A stretch of 61,540 nt of DNA from Deltaproteobacteria bacterium Ga0077550 (GCA_001464385.1 LNFB01000157.1:1-61540); one strand, 5' to 3'; shown: positions 20,703-30,515, numbered from the stretch's first letter. Notes: generated by a model not told the origin, from the sequence alone. A program made the numbers and translations.

Positions 20703-21485
20703 GGCTACCTGCAGGGCGTGCCGTTCCTGTGGACCCTGGGCCTGTGGAAGGAGATGTTCCTCGTCGCCGGGATCCTGCTCGTCGTGTTCTTCTTCATGGA
20801 CCGGCACTTCTACGGCCGCGAGACCGAGACGGTGCGCAAGGCCGACCTGGCCCACGCCAGCCCGCTCAAGATCGAGGGCGCGATCAACATCGTGTGGCTG
20901 CTCGGCATCGTCGCCTGCGCCGCGTTCATCCGCGACGATCACGGCATCTTCGTGCGCGAGGCCGCGATGGTCGGCTGCGTGCTCGGCTCCAAGTTCACCT
21001 CCCCGGCCGAGACCCGCGAGAAGAACGCCTTCTCATGGTTCCCGATCCTGGAGGTCGCCGCGCTGTTCATCGGCATCTTCCTCACGATGATCCCCGCCCT
21101 GCTCATCCTGCAGGCCGGCGGCGACAAGCTCGGCGTGGACACCCCCGCGAAGTTCTTCTGGGCCTCGGGCATCCTGTCGAGCTTCCTCGACAACGCGCCG
21201 ACCTACCTCGTGTTCTTCGAGACGGCCTCGGGCATGGTCGACAAGGGCCTGCTGTCCGGCGCCCTGGTCGAGGGCACCAACGTCCCCTCGCACATCCTGC
21301 AGGCCATCGCGTGCGGATCGGTGTTCATGGGCGCGAACACGTACATCGGCAATGGACCCAACTTCATGGTCAAGGCGATCGCCGAGGAGTCGAAGGTCGA
21401 GATGCCCGGCTTCTTCGGCTACATGAAGTGGAGCATCATGTTCCTGATCCCGTGCTTCGTGATCACGACGCTGGTGTTCTTCTAG
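20701..21485 (+). pseudogene. Na+/H+ antiporter-like transporter, C-terminal part (frameshifted)
   Basis: This frame continues the antiporter-like protein from LGYLQGVPFLWTLGLWKE to the end. It holds the remaining membrane segments (FLVAGILLVVFFF, INIVWLLGIVACAAFI, LEVAALFIGIFLTMIPALLIL in part, IMFLIPCFVITTLVFF) and the family motifs FFWASGILSSFLDNAPTYLVFF and GSVFMGANTYIGNGPNFMVKAI (both partly quoted). The first in-frame ATG is at 20754, directly behind AAGGAG, so a truncated product could be made, but it would lack half of the transport core. It converges with the twin-kinase gene, 7 nt apart, leaving little room for a terminator. Confidence 0.8.
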
Positions 21486-21492
21486 CTCGCCC

Positions 21493-24400
21493 CTACCCCT
21501 GCTGCTTGCGGGCGAGCTGCGCAGCCTTCCAGAAGCCCTTGTTCGCGTCCTTGTTCCGGGGCTTCACCTTGCGGGCCTCGGTGTACGCGTCGCGGGCCTC
21601 CGCGTAGCGGCGCAGGGCCATCAACGCGTCCGCGCGCATCAGCAGCGCGCGGAAGTCCCCCGGCACCGCGTTCAGCAGCTCGTCCGCCGTCGTCAGGACC
21701 TCGGCGTTGTTGCGGCCGCGCTTGAACACGCGCGCCTGGTTGTAGAGCGCCTCGGCGAGGCCGGCCCGCGCCTCGGGGTGCTCGGGCCAGACGGTGACGA
21801 GATCGCGGAAGCCGTCCGCAGCGGTCAGCCACTTGCGCTTCTCGAGGGCGGCCTGCGCCGCAGGCAGGATCTGATCGGCCGCGGCCTGTCGGAGCTTCCC
21901 GATCGCGGCGTTGCCCGGCTCCGCGATCGCGAGGTTCGTGAGCGCCACCGCGAGGCTGCCCTCGGCCGGCTCGCGCCAGTGCTTTGCCTCGAGCGCCAGC
22001 TCGCCCGCGGACACCCAGTCGGCGACGGACGGCCCGGTCGGCTCGGGCGGCGGCGGGATCTTCGGCGCCACGGGGACGACGACCGGCGCGGGCTCGGGCG
22101 CGGGGACGGGCGCAGTCGGAGGCGTGGCCTCGCTCCGGCGCGAGCTGTCGGCGGGACGCGGCGCGTCGGCGGGGCCTTGGCGGGCCGCCTCGGGCGCCCC
22201 ACGCTCGGGCGGCGCGGCGCCGGGCTCTGCGTCGTCGAGGAGATCGGGCTTGAACGCCAGCGCAGCGGCCCCGGCCAGCAACCCCCCGAGCAGGACGAAC
22301 AACATCGCCTTGGCGGCGGCGACGACACCGGACGGGGCGGGCTCGCTGGCCGCGGTGCCCGCGGAGGGTGCCCTCGGCGGCGGCGCGATCACGGTGCGAT
22401 CGGGCTGCAGATAGCCGGCCGGGCGCGCATCGATCGCAGCGATCGCGGCGCGGTGGAAGCTGGCCGACGCCGCGGGCGACGGGTCCTCCGGCCGACCATC
22501 GAGCGAGTCCCCGGCGACCTGCAACCCGAGCACATTGGCCACGGCGCTCGCGCGTCCATCGACCGCACGCGTGAGGTCGTACTCGAGCGCGCGCATCGTC
22601 GGTGGCCGCAGCGAAGCGACGCGGGCGAGGCACCGCGCGATGACGTCGGCCAGCGGCTCGGGCACCTCGGGCCGGTGCACGGTGGCCCGCACGGCGTCGT
22701 GGGCCCCCTTCTGCATGAGCACGTCGATCGCGTTGCGGCCCTCGAACGGCAGCCGACCGGTGAGCATCTCGAACAGGATGCAGCCGACCGCGTAGATGTC
22801 GGAGGCGACGGTGGCCTCGAGGCCCGCGCCCTGCTCGGGGGCCATGTAGTCGGGCGAGCCCATCACGAGGCCGGGCGACGTCTGCGACGCGTCGGCGTTG
22901 ACGTGCTTGCAGATGCCGAAGTCGAGCACCTTCACGAAGTCGGGATCCTTGCCCCGCGCGGTGAGGATGATGTTCTCCGACTTGAGGTCGCGGTGGATGA
23001 TGCCGACCTCGTGCGCGGCCGCCAGCGCGCGACAGATCTGCCGCGCGATGTGGACCGCGCGTCGGATCGCCAGCGGCCCCTGCTCGCGCACCGTGGTGCC
23101 GAGGTGGTGGCCCTCGAGCAGCTCCATCACGAAGAACACGTCGCCGGCGTCGGTGGTGCCGATGTCGAGGACGTCGATGATGTTGGGGTGCCCGGTCTGC
23201 GTGGCCGCCCGGGCCTCGCGCATGAACCGGGTGATGATGTCGGCGTCGCGCGTGTAGTGGTCGTGCAGGACCTTGAGCGCGAACGGCTTGCCGAGCGCCA
23301 GGTGCGTCACGCGGAACACGGCGCCCATGCCCCCGATGCCGATCAACGCCTCGACGCGGTACCGCTGGGCGATCACCGTGCCGACCCAGCTCTGCGCCGA
23401 CTCGCGCAGCGATCGCGGGTTGGGCTGCGTGAACGGCCGCGCCCCGGGTCCGTCGAGCTCGACGATGTCGGATTCGCCCAGCGTGATCGTCGAGGTGCCC
23501 TTGCGCCCGCGATTGCCAGGGCCGCCGCCCTCGAGCGCGATCACGTCGCTGATGCTGATCGCCTCGATCTCGTGGGCCTGCGAGCGCAGGTCGCTGAAGT
23601 CCTGCTGCGCGAGCTGGGCGTACTCGCGGGCCTCGACCTTGCACTCCCGCGCGAAGATGTCGTGCATGAACTCGCTGATGCGGTCCACGTCGCAGGTCGG
23701 GAAGTCGCGCGCGAGGATCTCGGAGAGCGCGGCCCGGAAGTCACCGGCGTTCTGGTAGCGCTGCGCCGGATCCGAGGCGAGCGCCTGGATGAGCACCTCG
23801 TCGAGGCCAGCGGGGATCCCCGGCACGACCTCGGACGGCGCGCGCACGATCGGGTTGCGCACCGCCGCCAGCGCCTCTTGGTGCGTGCGGTTGTTCGACG
23901 GGAACAGCTGCCGACCGGTGAGCAGCTCCCACAGCACGATGCCGCAGGCGTAGATGTCCGTGCGCCGATCCGCGGGCAGGCCCTTGGCCTGCTCGGGCGA
24001 CAGGTAGCTGTAGCGGCCGAAGACGACGCCGGGGCTCGTCATCTCGCGCTTGATCGCGCTCTTCGCCAGGCCGAAGTCGGTCAGCTTGATCTCGCCGCGA
24101 TATCCGACGAGCAGGTTGGGCGGCGAGATGTCGCGATGCACCAAGTCGAGGGACATCGCGTCGTGCACGTAGTCGAGCCCGCGCAGCACCTCGCGCAGCA
24201 CGAACATCGCGACGTCGACGGGAATGCGGCGGTGGAGCTGCGCGCAGCGGTTCCACACCGCGCGCAGGTCCTTGCCCTCGACCAGCTCCATCGCGAGGTA
24301 GTAGTCCTCGTTGACGCGCCCCGCGTCGAACACCTGCACCAGGTTCGCGTGGTTGAGTCGGACGACGACCTTGGCCTCGTCGAGGAAGCGCCGGTGGACG

Positions 24401-24597
24401 CCGGCGTCGTCGAGGTTGTGCAGGACCTTCTTGACGACGCACGGCTTCTCGAAGCCACGCTCGCCGGCGGCGGCGAGGAACAGCTCGCCCATCCCGCCGC
24501 GCGCCATCGTACGCACGAGGACGTACTTGCCGAACAGCTGGGGGAAGCTGCCCGTCGGAGCACTCGCCCCCGCGCGCATCTGGCCCGGGACGCTCAC
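21493..24597 (-). CDS. Transmembrane protein with two tandem Ser/Thr kinase domains and C-terminal TPR-like region
   Basis: A 1034-residue eukaryotic-like kinase. Kinase 1 spans about 24-300: glycine loop ARGGMGELF, VVKK Lys, VHRDISPPN and TDFGLAK. Kinase 2 spans about 413-680: GIGGMGAVF, FALKVLHD, HRDLKSEN and LDFGICK. Both keep the catalytic Lys, HRD Asp and DFG Asp, so both should be active. The linker (300-410) contains SITL/SDIVELDG-type Ser/Thr-rich segments that might be autophosphorylated. One membrane helix (about 764-782) separates the cytoplasmic kinases from a Pro/Ala-rich and then helical TPR-like C-terminal region (about 880-1034), which would lie outside the cytoplasm. GTG at 24597 is preceded by a TATAGT element. 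It probably senses envelope state; the targets are unknown. Confidence 0.93.
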   Translation of the reverse strand: MSVPGQMRAGASAPTGSFPQLFGKYVLVRTMARGGMGELFLAAAGERGFEKPCVVKKVLHNLDDAGVHRRFLDEAKVVVRLNHANLVQVFDAGRVNEDYYLAMELVEGKDLRAVWNRCAQLHRRIPVDVAMFVLREVLRGLDYVHDAMSLDLVHRDISPPNLLVGYRGEIKLTDFGLAKSAIKREMTSPGVVFGRYSYLSPEQAKGLPADRRTDIYACGIVLWELLTGRQLFPSNNRTHQEALAAVRNPIVRAPSEVVPGIPAGLDEVLIQALASDPAQRYQNAGDFRAALSEILARDFPTCDVDRISEFMHDIFARECKVEAREYAQLAQQDFSDLRSQAHEIEAISISDVIALEGGGPGNRGRKGTSTITLGESDIVELDGPGARPFTQPNPRSLRESAQSWVGTVIAQRYRVEALIGIGGMGAVFRVTHLALGKPFALKVLHDHYTRDADIITRFMREARAATQTGHPNIIDVLDIGTTDAGDVFFVMELLEGHHLGTTVREQGPLAIRRAVHIARQICRALAAAHEVGIIHRDLKSENIILTARGKDPDFVKVLDFGICKHVNADASQTSPGLVMGSPDYMAPEQGAGLEATVASDIYAVGCILFEMLTGRLPFEGRNAIDVLMQKGAHDAVRATVHRPEVPEPLADVIARCLARVASLRPPTMRALEYDLTRAVDGRASAVANVLGLQVAGDSLDGRPEDPSPAASASFHRAAIAAIDARPAGYLQPDRTVIAPPPRAPSAGTAASEPAPSGVVAAAKAMLFVLLGGLLAGAAALAFKPDLLDDAEPGAAPPERGAPEAARQGPADAPRPADSSRRSEATPPTAPVPAPEPAPVVVPVAPKIPPPPEPTGPSVADWVSAGELALEAKHWREPAEGSLAVALTNLAIAEPGNAAIGKLRQAAADQILPAAQAALEKRKWLTAADGFRDLVTVWPEHPEARAGLAEALYNQARVFKRGRNNAEVLTTADELLNAVPGDFRALLMRADALMALRRYAEARDAYTEARKVKPRNKDANKGFWKAAQLARKQQG

Positions 24598-24606
24598 TTC
24601 GTGCGA

Positions 24607-24612
24607 ACTATA
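24607..24612 (-). promoter_or_regulatory. Extended -10 element upstream of twin-kinase gene
   Basis: On the minus strand TATAGT, preceded by TGA (extended -10 TGn pattern), ends 9 nt before the GTG start. This is one of the best -10 matches in the window and implies a leaderless transcript. It lies within the 23-nt gap to the next gene. Confidence 0.55.
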
Positions 24613-24620
24613 TCAGGATG

Positions 24621-25940
24621 TCACCGGGGCGACGGCCCGGTGAGCTCGACCCGGATCTGCACGCGTGGGGGCCCGTCGGTGCGGGCGCCGGGTTCGGCCG
24701 GGATCGTGATCGCGCGGCGCACCGGCGCCGCGCCGGGTGGCCGGAGTGACAGCGTGTACTGCCCCGGCATGGCGAGGTCGGCCTCGATCATCCCGTTCGG
24801 GTCCGTGCGCGCCCCGCGAAAGGGCCCGCCGTCGACGGCGACGCCCGCCAGCGGGGTGCCGCCGTCGGTGACCTCGAGCGCCACGTGGGGCCCCCGCGCG
24901 ATCACACGACCGCGCAGTTCGACGTCGTCCCCGGGCACGATCCGGGCCGCCGTCGCCAGCTCGACGCCGTCCTGGAGGGCCCGCAGATCGTACGGCCCGG
25001 CGCCGAGCGACTCGAACTCGAAGCTGTCGCCCTCCGGGGTCGCCTCGTGCTGCTCGCTCGGATCGTCGGACGCCCGGGCGATCACCGTCGCCCGCGGGTA
25101 CGCATCGCCGCGCGGATCGACCAGCGTGCCGCTCAGCACGTCCGCGGGCGGCACCATGCGGAGCTCCGAGACGTCGACGTCGTGCTCGGGATCGACGTCG
25201 ACCACCCGCCGCGTCGGGGCGAAGCCGGGCGCGTGTACGGCGAGGAGCACCTGATCGTGCATCGCGGGCGGCGCGGCCTCGCACCCGCGATCGGCCTCGG
25301 TGCACGGATCGCAGGGCGGTCGCCGGACCAGCGCGAAGGAGAACACCCCGTCGATGTCGGTGGTCGTCGTGCCGCCGATCGTCGGCAGCAGCAGCTCGGG
25401 CTCGCCGTCGTTGGGCGCGCGGACCGAGACCCGCGCGGCGGGGATGGGGCGGCCGCGCCGATCGACGACGGTGCCGTACAGCCGCGGCAGCGTCGTCGCC
25501 CGCAGGATCTGGGGCTCGCCGGGGGTCAGCACCCACGCGTCCGCCGGGATCGCCGTGACGTGGTGCAGGTCGACGCACACGACCCCGAGGCAGCCCGGCC
25601 CGTCGAAGCTCCCCGATTCGTCGAGCGACCACGCGTTGCCGGCGACAGGCGTCACCTCGTCCTCGAACAGGCACCGCAGCGAGACGTGTCCGCCCTCGAG
25701 GGGCTCGCCGTCGTCGTCGACGATCGTCGCGCGCACGCGGCGTGCCGCGGAGTCGTTGCTCCGCCCCTGCACGCCGGCGGCAGCGGACGGCGACACCGAC
25801 GACGTCCCGTCATCGACGCGACCGTGCGCGGCCGAGCTCGCCGTGCGGACCACCCGCCTCGCGCCCCACGCGAGCAACGTCACCGCGACCACGAGGGCGA
25901 CGCCCCACGCGAGCCGACGCCCGGCGGCGCGCCCGATCAT
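24621..25940 (-). CDS. Membrane-anchored protein with carboxypeptidase-regulatory-like domains
   Basis: A 439-residue protein with an N-terminal membrane anchor (residues about 10-26, LAWGVALVVAVTLLAWG) and an extracytoplasmic part made of beta-sandwich modules. Segments such as LYGTVVDRRGRPIPAARVSVRAP, LSGTLVDPRGDAYPRATVIARA (both in part) and GTPLAGVAVDGG follow the G-x-V-x-D-x-G-x-P-I-x-x-A-x-V pattern of carboxypeptidase regulatory-like folds, about three copies. Cys-rich CDPCTEADRGC lies in the middle. No enzyme motif is visible, so a structural or binding role is likely. It starts 3 nt after the phosphomutase stop and is probably in the same operon. Confidence 0.78.
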   Translation of the reverse strand: MIGRAAGRRLAWGVALVVAVTLLAWGARRVVRTASSAAHGRVDDGTSSVSPSAAAGVQGRSNDSAARRVRATIVDDDGEPLEGGHVSLRCLFEDEVTPVAGNAWSLDESGSFDGPGCLGVVCVDLHHVTAIPADAWVLTPGEPQILRATTLPRLYGTVVDRRGRPIPAARVSVRAPNDGEPELLLPTIGGTTTTDIDGVFSFALVRRPPCDPCTEADRGCEAAPPAMHDQVLLAVHAPGFAPTRRVVDVDPEHDVDVSELRMVPPADVLSGTLVDPRGDAYPRATVIARASDDPSEQHEATPEGDSFEFESLGAGPYDLRALQDGVELATAARIVPGDDVELRGRVIARGPHVALEVTDGGTPLAGVAVDGGPFRGARTDPNGMIEADLAMPGQYTLSLRPPGAAPVRRAITIPAEPGARTDGPPRVQIRVELTGPSPR

Positions 25941-25943
25941 CGA

Positions 25944-27749
25944 TCACGCGCTCCCGCGCATGATCGCCTCGGCGAGCCCCTGCGCCTCGGCGAGCACGCG
26001 ATCGACCATCGCGTCGACCTCGGCGGCGACGGCGTCCTGCGCCGCACCGGCCGGCGCCGCCGCCCCGCGCCCGAGCGCGTAGAGCTTCGCCTTGGGCTCG
26101 GTCCCGCTGGGGCGCACGACCAGGCGGCACGCGCCGGGTCCCCCGGACACCACGAGCTCGAACACCAGCACGTTGCCGGGCAGGTCGCGGGTGCGGCTGC
26201 CGGTGTTCCGCGGCAGGCTGCGATCCTCGACCGACGCGACGGCGAGCCCGCCGAACGCCGAGGGCGGCGAGCGGCGCCACCGCTCGAGGAGCCCCGCGAT
26301 CGCCTCGCGCCCGGCGGCCCCGTACGCGTAGAGGTTGGCGGTGCGCTCGCGGTGGTAGCCGTGCTGGGCGAACACCTCGGCGAGCTGGCCGTGCAGCCCG
26401 CGGCCCTGCGTCTTCGCCCACGCCGCGGCCTCGGCGAGCAGCAGCCCCGCGATCGCGCCGTCCTTGTCGTGCACGTCGTTGCCGCGCGTGTAGCCGTGGG
26501 ACTCCTCGCAGGCGAACAGCAGCCGGCGCGCCGGGAACTCGTCCATCATCCCGGCGTGGTGCTTGAAGCCCACGAGCAGATCGTCGACGACGTCCACCCC
26601 CGCAGCGCGTGCGAGCGTACCGACGAGCGGCGAGGTCAAGAGCGTGGTCAGCACCCAGTCCTCGGGCCGACGGGTCGCATGACGGAGCACGTGATCGAGC
26701 AGCAACACGCCCATGCGGTTGCCGTCGATGAACGCGAGCTGGCCCGACTCGTCGCGCGCGACGGCGCCGAGGCGATCGGCGTCCGGGTCGGTGGCGACGA
26801 CCAGGTCCGCGTGCTCGGCCTCGGCCTGCGCGACTGCCATCGACAGCGCCTCGGGCACCTCGGGGTTGGCGCTCGCGACCGTCGCGAACCGCCCGCCGTC
26901 CGGCAGCTGGGCCTCGACGACGGACACCGCGACGCCCTTGCCCTGCAGCAGCGGAACGAGCGCGGTGTGACCGACGCCGTGCAGCGGCGTGTACACGACG
27001 CGCAGCGCCGCGTCGCTGAGATCCCCCATCACGCACTGGGCCCGCACCGACGCGTGGTACGCCTCGTCCCACCGCGCGAGGGCGGCGCCCGTGGCGACCT
27101 CGATGCGCGCCGCGTCGGCGGCCGCGAACGGACGCAGCGGGGCGGTCATCGCCCCCTGGATCGCGGCCATCAGCGCGCGATCGCGGGCCCCGAGGACCTG
27201 CGCCCCATCGGCGCCGTAGATCTTGATGCCGTTGTCCCCCGGTGGGTTGTGACTGGCCGAGATGACCACCCCCGCGCCGCAGCCCCGCGCCCGCACCAAG
27301 AAGGATAGCTGCGGCGTCGGCCGGGGCTCGTCGAGGAGGAGCACGTCGATCTCCCACGCGGCGAGCTGCTCGGCGACCACGCGCGCGAAGGCCTGGCTGT
27401 GGGTGCGGGTGTCGTACGCGACCGTCACCCGGCGCGGCGCCCCCTCGGCCCCGATGAGCTCGGCGACGGCCTGGGCGGTCTCGCGGACCAGGGTCGTGTT
27501 CATGCGGTTGGGGCCGGGGCCACAGGCACCTCGCCGCCCGCCGGTACCGATCGGCAGCGGACCCGAGAACGCGTCCTCGAGCTCGGCGCGCATGGCCGCG
27601 TCCCCGGCCTCGACCTTCGCGAGCAGCGAAGCCAGCGCCGGGCGATCTTCGGCGTAGCGCGGATCGGTGCACCAGCGCTGCAGCTCGTCGTGCCACGGCA
27701 CCCCGGCCAAGGACGGGGGAACGGTGAGCGGAGGGGTGTTCACTGCCAT
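25944..27749 (-). CDS. Phosphoglucomutase/phosphomannomutase family enzyme
   Basis: A 601-residue alpha-D-phosphohexomutase, the size of PgcA-type phosphoglucomutases, interconverting hexose 1- and 6-phosphates for cell-wall and exopolysaccharide precursors. The four active-site motifs are present: phosphoserine loop SASHNPPGDNG (Ser166), metal loop ATDPDADRLG, sugar loop EESHGY and phosphate loop RPSGTEPKAK. The ATG at 27749 is supported by a TAAGAT hexamer 11 nt upstream. A membrane beta-sandwich protein gene follows after 3 nt. Substrate choice between glucose and mannose cannot be decided from sequence. Confidence 0.95.
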   Translation of the reverse strand: MAVNTPPLTVPPSLAGVPWHDELQRWCTDPRYAEDRPALASLLAKVEAGDAAMRAELEDAFSGPLPIGTGGRRGACGPGPNRMNTTLVRETAQAVAELIGAEGAPRRVTVAYDTRTHSQAFARVVAEQLAAWEIDVLLLDEPRPTPQLSFLVRARGCGAGVVISASHNPPGDNGIKIYGADGAQVLGARDRALMAAIQGAMTAPLRPFAAADAARIEVATGAALARWDEAYHASVRAQCVMGDLSDAALRVVYTPLHGVGHTALVPLLQGKGVAVSVVEAQLPDGGRFATVASANPEVPEALSMAVAQAEAEHADLVVATDPDADRLGAVARDESGQLAFIDGNRMGVLLLDHVLRHATRRPEDWVLTTLLTSPLVGTLARAAGVDVVDDLLVGFKHHAGMMDEFPARRLLFACEESHGYTRGNDVHDKDGAIAGLLLAEAAAWAKTQGRGLHGQLAEVFAQHGYHRERTANLYAYGAAGREAIAGLLERWRRSPPSAFGGLAVASVEDRSLPRNTGSRTRDLPGNVLVFELVVSGGPGACRLVVRPSGTEPKAKLYALGRGAAAPAGAAQDAVAAEVDAMVDRVLAEAQGLAEAIMRGSA

Positions 27750-27760
27750 GGGCGGGCGGC

Positions 27761-27766
27761 ATCTTA
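27761..27766 (-). promoter_or_regulatory. -10-like hexamer upstream of phosphohexomutase
   Basis: TAAGAT on the minus strand ends 11 nt before the ATG at 27749, giving a very short 5' leader at most. Confidence 0.45.
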
Positions 27767-28049
27767 CGACCGCGGCTGCGACGAGACCAGGCCGCCCGGC
27801 CGACATTGGCTCCACCCGAGCGCGGCAGGCGGCGCGTCGTCCCCCGCTCGGGGCGGTCGCAACCGCGAGGGCCACGAGCGCAGCTCGACAACCTCGCCCG
27901 CGGTGAAATCCAAGTCCGCGCTCGCGCGTTCGACGATGGGTCCGAATCGGGCGGCGACTCGCGTCGTTCTATGGAACACTGAGGGATGCTCGCTGTCCCT
28001 CGTCCTCGGCCCTGACCGACGGTCCAAGGGTCGGCCCACTGCGGAAGCG
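27767..28049. other. Divergent intergenic region
   Basis: The 312-bp gap between the phosphohexomutase and ABC-2-like genes has no convincing coding sequence. It contains a locally AT-richer patch around 27968-27985 (TTCTATGGAACACT) that could hold the -10 of the plus-strand gene, giving a leader of about 80 nt, and a short imperfect hairpin near 28010-28035. I see no conserved RNA element. Confidence 0.4.
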
Positions 28050-28061
28050 AAGGAGCGAATC

Positions 28062-30515
28062 ATGCGCCAACCCCTCTACCTCCGTCTTCGCCCGTTTCTC
28101 CGGCGTGAGCTCCGAGCCCGACTCGTCTCCGCAGTGGTCACGGTCTTCGTCCTGTGCGGACTGTCCTGGCTCGGCGTCTCCGCGCTGACCAAGATCGACA
28201 GCCGCGAGGCCCACGAGCTCCGCGTCTCCCTCGGCATCGAAGGTGCTTGGCGAGTCTGCGGGCAACCCGGTGGTCCGCTGTGCTCGTACGACGATCGCGA
28301 GCAGGGTCGCATCGACGCCAAGCACGAGCACGAGCGTCGCCTGCGGATCGCGGTGCTCGACGAGCTCGAGCGGCGCATCGCCCACGCCAACCGCCGCCTC
28401 GACGAGGCGACCGCGCTGGTCGGGGACGCCAAGCTGAACCCGCGCAACGGCGCGCTGCAGGGCGACACCATCGCGCTGCGCAACGCGCTGGCCTCGGCCG
28501 CCGTCGATCTCCGGCCCGCGCCGCTGACCGCCGTCGAGGGCCGACGCGAGCGCCTCCTCTGGGCGCTCGACGTGGCGATGCCCGACATCCCCGGCGACTG
28601 TCGCGACATCGACTTCGACGGCATCGGCTGGGTCGGCGGCTGCGACCTCACCCGCGATGGCCTGCCCGCCGCGCGGACCGATCAGCGCCGCCTCGTGCTC
28701 GAGCAGATCGCCGTCGAGCGCACGACGCTCGCGACGCTCGATCGCCGCATCGACGCCCTGCGCGAGCGCGACGGCGCCGACGCGGCGCTCCAGGCCACGA
28801 GCAACCGCGTCGACCTCGTCGCCGATCTGCTCCCCGCCCGCGAGATCTCGAGCGACTACGGCGAGAAGATGGCCGTCGCCACCTGGTTGGCGATCGGCAC
28901 CGGCGACGACGCGTTCGACGACGACGGCAGCAGCAGCCTCGTCGCGGTCGCCCGCACCTCGGGCCTCACCGAGGTCGGCGGCGATCTGGCGACCATCGCG
29001 ATGGCCCACGTCGGCGACCTGAGCCGCCTCGTGCAGGATCCCGGCGCTGCGGGCTGGCAGGGTGGCTGGCTCCTCGACGGCGCCGAGCACGTCGCGATCG
29101 TCAAGCCGAGCGTCCGCTACCGCTCGCCGGTCGGCACCGGCACGCAGGTCCGCCTGTTCGCCACCGTGCTGATGCTCCTCGGCACCATCTTGCTGGTGGT
29201 GGTCGGCCCGACCGTCACCGCGACGACCACGGCGCGCGAGCGCGAGGCCGGCACGCTGCCGGTGCTCCGCATGACCGGCCTGTCGGCGGGTGATCTGGCG
29301 ATGGCGATGACCATCGGCCCGAACGTGTTCGCCCTGGTCGCCGGCGGTACGCTCGTGCTCCTGGCCGCGACGATGTTCGCCGCCACGGTCGGCGTGGTCG
29401 CGACCCTCTCGCTGCTCGGCGTCGTGCTCGTCTTCTCGGCAGCGACGCACCTGACCGCGATCGGCCTGGGCGACGCGCTCGGTCAGCGCGTCAACGCGAT
29501 GGTCGTCGGGGGCCTGCTCGGCCTCGGCGTCCTGGTGCCCGGCCTCATCGGCGCGACGATGGTCGTGGGCGACATGGCGGCCACCGGCCTGCTGCTCGGA
29601 CCCCTGCCCGCGACCCTCGCGAGCACGGTCGAGATGTCCGGCCTGCCCTACGCGCGGATGCTCTCCGCCACCTCCGGCTCGCTCGCCTCGCAGGTCCTCG
29701 TCTACGCCATCGCGGCGCAGGGCATGCTCGGGGTGCTGTGCCTGCTGTCGTGGCGCCGCCGCGCCGAGCAGCCCTGGGCGCCCCTGTTCCGCCCGATCGA
29801 GGGCGCGTTGCTGGGTCTCATCAGCGTGGGCTGCAGTGCCCTGGCCCTGCTGGATCTCAGCGAGCAGATCCACGTGCAGACCTACGATCAGGTCAACCTC
29901 GTGACGTTCGTGGCCACCGGCTTCCTCATGCCGGTGCTCGGGTGGCTGCTCGTGTCCAGCCTGGTCCGTCCCCCCCGCGCCGCCGCGGTCGCGAGCTGCG
30001 GCGAGGCCCGCCGCGCGTTCCTCCGCTTCCAAGCCTTCGTGGTGCTCACCGCGATCGCCCTGGCGGGCGCGTACTCGATGGTCCTCGACCGCTCGGGCCT
30101 CGGCCACGAGAAGTCCGAGATCATGTGGGCGACGATCGCCCAGGGCCTGTTGGTGGCCGAGACCGCCGTCGCCGCGCTGCTCCTGGCCTCGCGGCGCCGC
30201 GAAGGTCGTCACCGCGTGCTCATCGTCGGCGCCACAATCGTGCTGCTGCAGCTCGCGCTCACCGCGGGGGTCTACTCCCTCGAGGTCGAGCACGTCGCGA
30301 TGACCCAGTCGTCGGCGCACCCGCTGCTCGTGGGCATGGACGCCTCGCCGTACTGGGTGGCGTTCCTGGTGGTGCTGTGGGCTGCAGGCCTCGGTCTCGT
30401 CCTCGCGGCGCTGCTCCGCGAGCGCGATCGCAGCCGCGCGGACGCGGCGGGCACCGATGACCCGGAGCCCGAGGCCGACGGTGACGGCGACGAAGAGCGC
30501 CGCTGGCTGCACTGA
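28062..30515 (+). CDS. ABC-2-type permease-like polytopic membrane protein
   Basis: An 817-residue integral membrane protein. A first membrane helix (about 21-41) is followed by a large extracytoplasmic region (about 45-365) rich in charged helices, then about ten membrane helices. TTTAREREAGTLPVLRMTGLSAGDLA (quoted in part) just after the second helix matches the cytoplasmic coupling region of ABC-2 exporters, where ER-x-x-GTL-x-x-L is typical. The large domain between helices 1 and 2 resembles that of ABC-2 subunits with an extended periplasmic loop. No ATP-binding partner is adjacent. AAGGAG (28050-28055) lies 6 nt before the ATG, so this gene, unlike many here, has a classical ribosome-binding site. 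The C-terminus is acidic. Confidence 0.72.
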   Translation: MRQPLYLRLRPFLRRELRARLVSAVVTVFVLCGLSWLGVSALTKIDSREAHELRVSLGIEGAWRVCGQPGGPLCSYDDREQGRIDAKHEHERRLRIAVLDELERRIAHANRRLDEATALVGDAKLNPRNGALQGDTIALRNALASAAVDLRPAPLTAVEGRRERLLWALDVAMPDIPGDCRDIDFDGIGWVGGCDLTRDGLPAARTDQRRLVLEQIAVERTTLATLDRRIDALRERDGADAALQATSNRVDLVADLLPAREISSDYGEKMAVATWLAIGTGDDAFDDDGSSSLVAVARTSGLTEVGGDLATIAMAHVGDLSRLVQDPGAAGWQGGWLLDGAEHVAIVKPSVRYRSPVGTGTQVRLFATVLMLLGTILLVVVGPTVTATTTAREREAGTLPVLRMTGLSAGDLAMAMTIGPNVFALVAGGTLVLLAATMFAATVGVVATLSLLGVVLVFSAATHLTAIGLGDALGQRVNAMVVGGLLGLGVLVPGLIGATMVVGDMAATGLLLGPLPATLASTVEMSGLPYARMLSATSGSLASQVLVYAIAAQGMLGVLCLLSWRRRAEQPWAPLFRPIEGALLGLISVGCSALALLDLSEQIHVQTYDQVNLVTFVATGFLMPVLGWLLVSSLVRPPRAAAVASCGEARRAFLRFQAFVVLTAIALAGAYSMVLDRSGLGHEKSEIMWATIAQGLLVAETAVAALLLASRRREGRHRVLIVGATIVLLQLALTAGVYSLEVEHVAMTQSSAHPLLVGMDASPYWVAFLVVLWAAGLGLVLAALLRERDRSRADAAGTDDPEPEADGDGDEERRWLH

